From Azorinus chamasolen (Eukaryota; Mollusca; Bivalvia; Cardiida; Solecurtidae), in the NCBI GenBank assembly GCA_963576725.1, contig OY755242.1, positions 57,456,480 to 57,520,479 on the forward strand: a DNA stretch of 64,000 nucleotides, in the 5' to 3' direction. Both the position numbers and the translations under genes were made by a program. The number at the start of each line of letters is the position of its first letter. Position 1 is the first letter of the stretch. Below the pieces are notes generated by a model. It was not told where the DNA came from and did not search any database. It saw nothing but the letters and a program-made list of their open reading frames with translations. Shown one piece after another: positions 24,601 to 37,000 of the stretch.

Positions 24601-27600
24601 CCTCCATAAATACACCTTTCTACGTCTCTGTAAAAATCACCTATTGAAACCATTGCGATAAATAGAGCATTTGCTCCTATAGGAGCAAATGCTCTACTTA
24701 TCACAATGGTTTCAAACTGCAAAATTCTAAAATTTTCCTTTCCTCTAGTTAATGCTCCTTTCGGTAGATTTATTCAAAGTGGTTGGATCTAAATAATAGC
24801 ATATGGGAGGAAAGGGTTAAAAGGGAAATGGTAAAAAAAACCTACAGTAAAGTGAGTTATTTTGTTGCAACAGGTACTGATCTCGCTGTATCAAATATTT
24901 CCAAAGCAAACGGTCCATAACACTGTAAGAACTCAATCATGCCTTACATGTTGGTATTGCAGTTACATGTATATGTTTCTTTGGAAAGAGGGCAAATTAA
25001 CCCTTTACTCCATAATAAGCCTTTTCTACGCCTTTGCAACAGAGTAGACCAAGATCAGATAGGAGCCGTCTGATCAAGGTCTGCTCTGTTTGCTTACAAG
25101 ATTATAAAGATCTGATTCTACTGATTCTGCCATGAACACAAATTCATGTGTCCATATGCTATTATACAAATTAATATCCATGACATCATTATTTCTGACA
25201 TGAATATTCATGGAGGAAAGAGTTAAATCCATTGCCTGTTAAGCAATGGCCTGTAAATGGCTTGCATTTTGCAAACAGCTTTACCCAGACAAGATGCCCA
25301 AGTAACTTGGCATCTCATCAGGATCCAATCTGTTTAACACTCAGTCAACAGTTTCTCAACAGCTTTAATGACTAGTGACTGATGGCAATTTAACCCTTTT
25401 CTCCATAAATATGCTTTCTACACCTTTGCAAACAGATTAGACCCAGTTCAGATGACTCCTATAAGATCAGGGTCTGCTATATTTGATTATGAACAGATAT
25501 AGATGTGATTCTACAATTTTTGCCACGTGTCATTTAAAAATTAAACTAATTAATATTCATGATGTCATTATTTCTTACATGAATACTCATGAAGTAAAGG
25601 GTTAAACATTTTTACAGCAGGCTAAGGATGTAGACAACAGTTTTGCATGCATGTTTACAACAAAAGATTATGTCTGTTAACCCATTCCTCTAGGCTATTT
25701 TTAGATCCACCCTCTTTGAATAAATGTACCAAAAAGGAGCATTTTTTTTTTAATTCTGTAGTTTTGAAACCGTTGTGATAAATAGAGGATTTGCTCCATA
25801 GGAAACCATTGTGATAAATAGGAGCAAATGCTCTATTTATCACAAATCAGTGAAATGACTTTTACAGAGGCGTCAATATGAGGCAATGGGTTAATATAAC
25901 TATACCTGTTGAGTTACAGTAGGTAATAAATTTCCCAAATGTTACTGGAATCATCATAGTAACTGTTACAAACTTAGCATCTTAACCCTTTACCTCATGA
26001 ATATTCATGTAAGAAATAAGGACATGATGAATATTTATTAGCTGAATTTTATAATGGTATACGAATACAGAATGTTGTGGCTTTGGCAGAAACCGTAGAA
26101 TCAGATCTATATTATTTCGTAATTATGCAAACAGAGCAGAGCCTGATCAGACTGCTCCTTTAGGAGTCATTAGATTTGGGTCTACTCTGTTTGCAAAGGC
26201 ATTAACCCTTTCCTCCATAGATACACCTTTCCATGCCTGTGTAATAACCACTTCTTGAAACCATTGTGACAAATAGAGCATTTGCTCCTATAGCAGCAAA
26301 TGCTCTATTTATCACAATGGTTTCAAACTACACAATTCTCCTTTTGGGTAGATTCATTCAAAGAGGTTGGGTCTAAAAGGAGGAAAGGGTTAAAAGACAT
26401 ATCTATGAAGCACAGAGTTAACTGCAATTTCTTATCATTTTTTTTTTAACTTTTGGTTAATGTAACAGGGTGTAAAAGCTTTTACGAATGTTAGTAATAT
26501 GTGTGATATAAAGGAAAATGCAAAAAAATGGTGCAGAGAAGTGCATGCTGCACGATGGCATGATGGAAAATGGAGTAATGGAAATAACTTTCACTAATCC
26601 CAAATCTACTCTTGAAGAGTCTTTGAAAACTACAAATACTACAATCTACCAATTATGGTTGTATAATATTTACCCGGAAACTGAAGTAGGCCTAGAAACA
26701 TGAAAATGTGAAACGTAAACAGTCAATTCTGACAAAGTCTAACAGAGCAACAGATAAAGGTGCATACTCAAATTCTAAAATTGTCATTTCTCTACCACTC
26801 TTTAGAATTGTCTCGAAAAAATAGGGTTTACACTGTATAAGCTATTCAGAGCACTGAAAATATTATATAAATGTACAGTGAATCCTGTCTTAACACTTTG
26901 GTCCATGAATATTTATGTAGGAAATAATAATATCATTCCTATTAATTAGATTAATCTTTATAACAGCATATGGATTCAAGAAATTTTAGCCATGGCTGAA
27001 ACTGTAAAATCATATCTATATGTATATTATTTCAAATGCAAACAGAGCAGACCGTGATCAGACAGCTCCTATAGGAGCCATCTCATCTGGGTCTACTCTA
27101 TTTGCAAATGTGTATCTATGTAGTAAAGGGTTAAGTGATCATTAAGTAATAAGGTTACGCTTAAAAAAAGTAATGCAGAAAGCTCCAATTTAAAGGGTTT
27201 CTTTCTGCATTACTTTTGTTCTGAATTAACCAGCCACCTGCTCTTTTAGACTCATATCTTAATCAGTATTTGATCACTTAGGACAGGTTTAACCCTTTCC
27301 CTGTTCTATATTCATTCCAAATGTCAATACCTACTGAGTATTCATGGACAAAATAGTTATGAAATATTGAAGGTGGAACATTGTACAGTGAAACCTTGGA
27401 ATTCCGGAGCTCCGGAATTCCGAAATCCGCGGAATTCCTACGTTCCGTTTGGTCCCGATTTTTTTTCTTCTTATTTTAACTACGGGAAAGTTTCAGAAAT
27501 CCGGAAACTCAGAATTCCGAATTCCGAACGATTTTTTCGTCCGAAATTGTTTAATTGCGCTTAAATGTAACCCGGAATTCCGAACGCTTTCTGTACCTGA

Positions 27601-30600
27601 GAATGTTTGGGCTGGCATGCGCGTCTATTTTTAGCGGCTATGTTACCACAACTCTACACGGTACATACACACGATAAAGCGTGTGCGGTAGTCGTGTCAA
27701 CTGGTGTTTGTTTAAGCCCCAATTATCTTCGAAGAATCATTAGGTGTTTGATGCGGCTGTTGATTTAAATGGATTAAAAGACGGGCTGTGGCGATCGACT
27801 GCAGTAAGACCTCTTTAATGTCCAAATTATGTCCTAATTTTGTGGAATAAAGAGCGGTCTCTTTTGTGCGTCGACTTTTGTTTTACACACAGTGGGCTGA
27901 CTGACAAAAAAATCTTTAATCTCGTTTGGTAATTTTGCAAACTAAGGTCGCGAGTAATCCCTAATTGTTCCAAATGTAATAAATGATGCAGTTTCTCAAA
28001 TTGTTCACCATTCTCGCTCATTCTAGGCTATATTCTACATCGTAAAGAAAAGTTCTAGTTAAGATCACGATCATGTCTGAACCGCCGAGTAAGCGTAGAC
28101 GGGTTGACTTAACCCTTGACATTAAAGTTCAGTTCAACTATTATTTACATTGGTGTTGCTTCTTCAAAGAAGAAAGCTTTAAAGAAACAAGTCCATTGCA
28201 AATACTTTGTGAGCAAAATCTACCCTTTAATGTCATGCAATATCAGCAATCAACATTTTGATCACATCAACCTTACTTAGAGAGCATAATTGTGGTCGAA
28301 ACATTTAACTACATGAGAAACCTCAGAAATCCGAAATCCTCAGAAATCCGAACTTTTCATTTGGTCCGGAAGGGGTTCGGATTTCCGAGGTTTCACTGTA
28401 GTCATTTTAGAAACTAAAGAAACAGATCTATCAAATTCCATTAGCAAACAGAGCATAGCCTGATCAGACAGCTCCTATAGGAGCCGTCTGATCTGGGTCT
28501 ACTCTATTTACAAAGGCATAGAAAGTCGTATCAATGGAGTAACGGGTTAATTAGTATGTGATCACATCGGACAGATTTAACTGTACATGTATTTACAAGT
28601 AGTGCTGTGAGGAATAAGTGGTTGTTACTGTGTAGAACACCATCGTGTAGAACACCATTGTGTAGAACACCAATGTGTAGAACACCATCGTATACACAGA
28701 GCCATAGATAATGGTGCATATTTCAATTACTAAAACAGAGTAACAGATAAATGTGTGTACTCAAATACTAAAATCTTCATTTTTCCACCAAACCCTATGT
28801 TATGGCCACTCTTTAGAATCGTCTCTTTGAGAATATTCTAAAGAATGATCACAACACAGGGTTTGATAGATAAATAAAGTAGTTTTTCTTGCATTTTTTT
28901 AAAAAATTTTGCAGATTATCTATTTCTCTGAATGTTGGTAAAAACATAATATTATGCAAAAAGGTGAAAATGTGATAAAATATAACTACAATTTTTGGCA
29001 CATAAATCAATAAATATACAATGCTGTCAAAACAATGAAAATATACCTGGCATATCTCCTGTGGTTTCAATCAGGCTATCATCTCCTGAAACAAACATTT
29101 AAAATTTTCACAAGACAGAAAATAATAAGTGAATATTAACCCATTCCCTCATAGGCTATTTTTAGATCCAACCTCTTTGAATATATCTACCGAAAAGGAG
29201 CATTACCTAGAGAAAAGGAAAATTTTAGAATTTTGTAGTTCTGAAACCATTGTGATAAATAGAGCATTTGTTCCTTAGGAGCAAATGCTCTATTTATCAT
29301 AATGGTTTCAAAAGGTGACTTTTACAGGTGCGTAGAAAGGTGTATTTATGGAGGAAAGGGTCAAGTTGAAGATATCCAAAAATATCTCTAATACATCACT
29401 ACCATATTTTTAAGATAAATTCTTTGCCTGATGAATACTTATTTAAGAAAATACTTTATGAATATCAATTATTGGGTAAAAATAAGGGATTGTTTTTAAC
29501 TATTGTAAAAACTGTAGAATCAGGTCTGTGTTACTGATCTGGGTGTACACTGTTTGCAACGGTGTAAAAATGTGTCAATATCAAGTAAGATTAACCCTTC
29601 ACACATCAACATTAACCCTTTCCTCCATAGGCTATTTTTAGACCCAACCTCTTTGAATCAATCTACTCAAAAGGAGCATTTACTAGACAAAAGTAAAATT
29701 TTAGAATTTTGTAGTTTGAAACCATTGTGATAAATAGAGAATTTGCTCCTATAGGAGCAAATGCTCTATTTATCACAATGGTTTCAAGAAGTGGTTATTA
29801 CAGAGGCGTAGAAAGGCATATATATGGAGGAAAGGGTTATGAATATTCATGTAAGAAATAACAAAATCATGAATATTAATTAGATTCATATTTATAATGA
29901 CACATTCATGAACATATGAATATATGATATTTGAATGACTCTGATCAGACAGCTCCTATAGGAGCCATCTAATTTAGATCTATACTGTTTGCAAAGGTGG
30001 TGAAGGACATATCCATGAGGTTATGGTCACATCACACAGATATCAATAATGTTCCTTACCAGCAGATCTGGCCATGACCCTGTTCATAATCTCCTGAATT
30101 TTTCTGTCTGCTTCAGATGTCCTGAATGGAAATAATATATGTCAATCATTTAACCCTTTTCCAGTATTATGAATATTAATTACATGTAGATTATTTTTAA
30201 CAATGGCTAATGAATACAGAACATTTTGGCTTTGGCAGAAACTGTAGAATCAGATCTATATCACACCATAGGCAAATAGAGCAGACCCTGATCAGATGGC
30301 TCCTATAGGAGCCATCTGATTTGGATCTATTCTGTTTGCAAATGTGTGAAAAGGCGTTTATATGAGGGGAAAGGGTTAAATAAATAATTACCCATTGTGC
30401 AGAACAGCGCTTCATATAACTAGACTGTCGCAGGACAGCAAAGCTCGCCTATTGTAGACCTTGTCTACAAAGATGAAGTCCAAAATGTTTTTCTATTTTA
30501 ACTGAACTACATCAATGTTAAACCTACTGGCAAACTGTATTCATAATACCAGCTACCTATGGCAAGTATTTCATGTTGTATTAGTGCATCTAAACACTTA

Positions 30601-31005
30601 CTCCAAAACTTTAACCTTGAGATTTCAGCCCAAAAAGCTAAGTCCAAAACAGGTGAAATTTGGACTTATTAAATTTTAACTACACTATATCAATGTTCAA
30701 CACACAGGGAACCTCCATTCCAAATATCAGCTTTCTAGGGTACATATTTCATGTAGTATTAGTGCATTTCAACACTTACTCCAAAACTTTAACCTTCCTA
30801 TTTCAGCCCAAAAAGCTAAGTCCAAAACAGGTGAAATTTGACTAAAATTAAATTTTATTTTAAATTTTAACTACACAACATCAATGTTCAACACACTGGG
30901 AACCTCCATATCAAGTATCAGCTTCCTAGGGAAAATATTTCATGTAGTATTAGTGCATTTCAACATATACCCCAAAACTTTAACCAAAAGCCAACGCCAA
31001 CGCCA

Positions 31006-31044
<39 letters not shown>

Positions 31045-34000
31045 TGATTCCATAAGCCCCCCTATTCTTCGAATAAGCGAGCTAAAAAGTTAGGCTAAAT
31101 ATTCATTTAATTTTTCCATCAAGACCATAGTTGTAACTTCTCATTAGAATGGACTCAAATAGATGATTCTAATGAACTATTCATTAGAACATACTCAAAG
31201 AGATGATTCTAAGATGGTACTCAAATTTTCACAAAAATGTGACCACAATTCAATATTGAATTGACTTTAACCCATAATTACCTCATAGATATTATAAAAG
31301 AACTTATAACTTTATGAATATTCATTAATTGAATTTTTATAATGGCAAATGAACAAGGGACTTTTTTTTGCAATTTTAGAAACTGTAGAATCAGACGTTA
31401 TATTATTCCCTAAGCAACCAGAGCAGACCCTGACCATAAGTTGTCTGAACTGGGTCTGCTCTGTTTGGAAAGGAGTGAAGAGGCATCTCTGTCAAATAAA
31501 GGGTGGAAACAGGGAAACAATGTTGTGTACCTGCTGCAAGGAGACAATTTGAATGAGTAGTTACTCGCAAAAATGAGTTTGGTGAAGACATAAGAACTGA
31601 GCTGCTTAACCCTTACAGTGCAGGACACAAGTCACTTATGTCCTTTGCAAACAGTGTAGACCCAGATGAGAGGGCTCCTAGAGGAGCCCTCTCATCAGGG
31701 TCTGCACTGTTTGTCATGTAAAACTTTTCTTTAGAAAATTCCCTTAATATCCACCATAAGCTTGACCTGTTTGAATTTTGGAATAGTCCATTTAAAATTC
31801 AGCATTGTAACAGTTAAATGCTCCTTTTATTTGGAGCTCTGGTTGAAGGATATTCCATTTATCTCTTAAAAATAATTTGGATCATATTTTATCATTTCAT
31901 ATTCTGTTCTGTTGTCATATAAAGTTAACAAAATATTTCAAAGGGAAATTATGAAGGCAAAGGCTATGCTAAACACAAAGAAACAATGTTGCAAAGCATA
32001 AGGGAAAAAATCTCATTCTGTAATTATTTTGACAGCAAAAAGTTATATGGACTACCAGGTGATATTTTTTCTATATGATCAGCTTAGTACACCCTTTACT
32101 CCATAAATAGTAATGCTCATATGGCATCACGAATGCTAATTGGATGAATTTTTATCACTTTACATAAATATTCATGGAGTAAAGGGTTAAACACGCACTA
32201 CAGTGGCAGTAAAAGCCTACCGTGTAATAAGCTACCTTTGCCCATTGCAAATAGTGCTGACTCAAATCAGCCATAAAATTTGAAAAACAGCGATCTGATT
32301 ATGGTCTAACACTGTTTGTGGCAGAAGTGAACACTGAACACAATAATTTAGGTTACCATATTTACTTTAATGAATATTCGTTGAAGATATAGTCTATACT
32401 ATTGAATTTGTCAAAGTTTGTTCAGTCTAAATATTTAACCCTTACAGTGTGGGACATGAGCTCACTAATGTCCTTTGCAAACAGTATAGACCCAGATGAG
32501 AGGGCTCCTAAAGGAGCCCTCTCATCAGGGTCTGCACTGTTAGTCATGTTAAAATACTTTCCTTTACAAAAATCCCTAAATATTCACTGTAGGCTTGACC
32601 TGTTTGAATTTTGGAATAGTCCATTTGAAAATTCAGCATTGTAAGGGTTAAGAGACCTATGGTATTTCCACAGCAGCTAGGGATCATTAGACTGGCTGAA
32701 AATTAAAAACTAAATTTCCTCTACTGGTCATTAAATCCGATTAACAGCAAAAGCTGAGATTTCACTGTCATAATTATTATACTCATTAACTGTTTACATC
32801 ATATAGACACCATTTAATGCTTTAACAAGCAGAGTAGACCAAGATCAGACAGCTCCTATATACAGCCTGTCTGATCTGGGTTTACTCTGTTTGGAAATAC
32901 CAGAAAATGCGTCTCTATGAGATAAAGATTTTAAAAATGACAGCTTAAACCCATTACTCTATGAATATTCATAAAAGAAATAATGACATCGTGAATATTA
33001 ATTAGATTAATTTTTATAATGGCACATTATAACACAGGAATTTTGGACATTGCAGAAACTGAAGAATAAGATTTATATAATTTCATTAGTAAACAGAGCA
33101 GACCTTGATCAGACGGCTCCTACAGGAGCTGTCTGATCTGAGTCTACTTTGTTTGGCAAAGGTGTAAAAACCGTATTTATGGAGAAAAAGGTTAAAGATT
33201 TCAGTTGAGTGCATCATTTTAGAACTTCCAGACTATAGATAATCTTGCCTATTCTACTCTAGCCTAAATAAATATCACCCATATAGCTTCAAGCTAATCC
33301 TAAATCTAATGAATATTTATGTAAAAATAAGAATTAGATATATATTACTTAGTTAAATGTTTACAATGGCATAGGAAAAAGGAAATTTTGTTCAAGACAA
33401 AACTTGAAGAATCAAATCTATATTATTCCATAAGCAAAGAGAGCAGATTCTGATAAGACAGCTCCTACAAGAACCATAACTCTGTGAAAAATCATCCAAC
33501 GAAAATGTTGCAATGATATGTGCATCTCCTGTTGTTTTAGATTCTGTCAGTAGTTGCAGAGAAATAGTGCAGACATAAAAAACCAACAGATAGACATAGG
33601 GACGGGCAGAAGGACCAAACGACATAATGACTCTTATATACCGTCTTTAACCCATTCCCTAATAAACTATTTTTAGACCCAACCGCCTTCAATAAATCTA
33701 CTGAAAAGGAATATGTACTACGCAAAAGGAAAAGTTTAGAATTGTATAGTTTTTAAACAATTGTGATAATGGAGCTCCTATGGAGCAAATGCTCTATTTA
33801 TCACAATGGTTTCAAACAAGAGCCGCATGCGGCGCCAATGCTCATCTGATTTGGTGCTTGTCCACTAAAAAAATAAAGGGCCATAACTCCAAAATTTTGA
33901 AATCATGAGTAATGGTTCTTATGTAAGGGCCTTCCCCTCAATGAGATCTACCCACCTATGAAGTTTCATGTTGATACCTCTTATACTTTTTGATTAATAA

Positions 34001-37000
34001 GCTACATTAAAGTCTTTGCATGCCGCCGCCGCCACCAACAACAATGCCTACAACAATGTCAATGACCCAGTGATTCGAAACAGACAAGCTAAAATGACTC
34101 TAACTGAGGCATGAAAAGGCATCAGTATGAGGGAATGGATTAAACTTTGTGACGGTAAAATGATTGCAGGATACAATGATAATTGTGTAAAATTGTGACA
34201 TATTGGGTGTACAACATTCAAGGTCATAACGCATGCATGTGCTACAAGTGCTAAATGTGCTACAGTACATACAATCTCAGAGGTCCCGATAAGATGCATA
34301 TATTGAAAACATTTTCGGGAAACTCTCCTTCAGTTCTTCATCAAACCCTATGCTGTGACCACTCTTTAGAATTTTCTTTTCGAGACGATTCTAAAGAGTG
34401 GTCATAACATAGACTTTGTTGGAGAAATGACAATTTTAGGATTTGAATATGCATTTTATCTGTTGCTCTGTAATCTATTCACTAAATCTACAATCATGCA
34501 ACTTACAAATCAAGGGCTTAGTGCAAACCAAAGTGATTATATATTCTCAGAGTGCCAGAGAAGATGCGTAAATTAAAACATTTTCAAGAATAATGTCTTT
34601 ATTTCTCCATCAAACTCTATGCTATGACCAATCTTTAGAATAATCTCTTCGAGACGATACTTAAAAATTGGTCACAGCATAAGGTTTGGTGTTGAAAAGA
34701 CAATTGATGATTTCCTTTGTAACCAGTTTGGATCCATATGACCTACTGAGTAGCTTACTATCACATAGGCATCCAAACTGTTGTTTCAATTGTGTTTTGA
34801 ACATGAATGAAAAAAAAAATTCAAACATTTAGGCTGACAACAACTTAACATTTGATGAATAGTTAAGATGTGTGAGATAATCTCCATCTTTTAACCCTTT
34901 CCTCCATAAATACACCTTTCTACACCTTTGCAAACAGAGTAGACCCAGATGGAGGCGTTTGATCAGGGTCTGCTTTGTTTACTTATGATATAATATAGAT
35001 ACAATTCTATAGGTTCAAACAGTCCTTTTTAATTTAAATAATATTCATGACGTCATTATTTCTAACATAAATATTCATGGAGGAAAATCCTATGTACTGA
35101 CCACTCTTTAGAATCGTCTCAAACCTTTGTAAACAGACTGAACCCAGATCAGACAGCTCCTGGGGGAGCTGTCTGATCTGGGTCTACTATATTTGCAAAA
35201 GCATGAAAATGCATTTATATGAAGCATTAAAAGTGGTAACAACACAGGGTTTGGTAGAGATATTATGATTTTAGAGTTTGAAAAACGCCCTGTTATCTAT
35301 GACTTTGGTTTTATAAAGGCACTAGAAAGTATCTACTTACACCTGCTGTCTTTAAAAACAAATAAAGAAATTTTCTTATTACAAATGTATCATACAAAGA
35401 ATTCATATCTAAATATTTTAACAAATGAAATTCATTATTTAGTAAAACAATATTTCCTTTATTTTGTATGATATTTCCAAACAACACAATACAATAACAC
35501 ACAATGACAGGGTTCCCACAAAACAGAAAAAATAAAATTCCCTGACTTTTCACTGACTTTTCCCTGTCCGAATTTCAATTTTCCCTGACCCCATGTTAAC
35601 AGATTAAGTTTAAATGGTCATCTATGAGCATGATCAATAAATGTTGGCCTCCGTCCTCCCCATCAGCAAATCCTTACCACCTCTCTCTTTATGACAACTA
35701 TATATACAGCAGTAGTGTTTTGATCATTTTAGAAAAAAATGTTTTTGACTTTTTCATATTTAATTGCTCAATATTGAATGTAACATGCAGGATGCCAAAT
35801 ATGTCCTAATATGCACCCAAAGTATAAAGCATCTTGAATCTTTTCTACCTCTCTTAACCCTTCCCTCCATGATTTTTTATTAGAGACTCCATCTACTATG
35901 AATATATAATTAAGTAAAATTTTATTTTTTTAAAGCAAAGTTAAGAAATATTTTGGCAGTAGACTACAGTAAAAACTCAGATTTATGATATTTTTCTATG
36001 CAAACAGAGTAGACCCTGATCAGGCAGCTCCTACAGGAGCTGCCTGATATGGGTCTATTCTGTTTGCAAAGGTGATAAAATGTGTATCTATGGTAGAAAT
36101 GGTTAATCTTTCAGTTTTTCTGTGTAAGCTTAATTTTAAAATAGTATGTCATACAGTCTGTAAGACACTGATACAGCATGCTATTAAAATGGGGTCAAAA
36201 TTGGCCCCGCCCCAGGGCTGGCTAGTTTTCTATAGAAACACATGGTGAAAACTTTGAAAATATTCTCCTCTGATTCTCTGTTGAGCGATATCAGGGCCTT
36301 TCAGGCCCTCTTGTTTTGCAATATAATCAAAATTTTGCATCACTTGGGATGTTTTTCCCAAATTGGGAAAAATAGGTCCTTTTAATGGGTCTATGTAGAT
36401 GCCAGAAAAGGGTCTACATTTTCACTGTTTTCATAATAGCAGACCAAATATTGCTGTCCTTACAAGTGAAGACAGTACAGTAGTATGTCGAATATCTAGC
36501 ACCGCTGCCCAGCCTGTCCTAACAAGTGAAGACACTACAGCATAATGTCCAATATCTAGCATTGCTGCCCTATTCTAGTACTGCTGTCAAAATGGATGCT
36601 GGAGCCTTGCAGAGGTGCCAGAATTCTCCAATGATTTTGTTTTAACAGACTTCATGACAGATAAGCTATAAAATTTAGATGCAAATTATACAAAGCTAAT
36701 CAAAGATGTATAAAGATGTTCTCTTTGATTTTATGGCTGAATGCATGTAACAAAAATGTGACGTGTATTTTGACATGATAATCTTTGAAAAAGGCCCTTA
36801 ATGGTCAAAATATTAGATCAGAGCAATTAAAGTATTCATGTATAAAGATGTTTGGTTTAGTCAAAATTGAAGAAACTGCCTTAGCCTTTTATTTTCATTC
36901 TTTCTCCTTTTTTGACATATTTCCTCAGCCCTCGTCCTTTGGTTCCAAAATTCCCTGACTTTTCCCTGACTTTTGCCAAATTTCAAATTTCCCTGACCAA

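Larger units (their letters stand above)
27293..28546. mobile_element. TTAA-bounded palindromic MITE split by a Tigger-like element
   Basis: TTAA at 27289-27292 and 28547-28550; starts CCCTTTCCCTGTTCTAT. Its body is interrupted at CATTGTA/GCCATTTTAG by the element 27386-28398. Confidence 0.8.

Noticed and set aside
30884..31093. ORF with a poly-arginine stretch
   Set aside because: The arginine run is the GCCGAC hexamer repeat read in one frame; the rest is a dispersed repeat.
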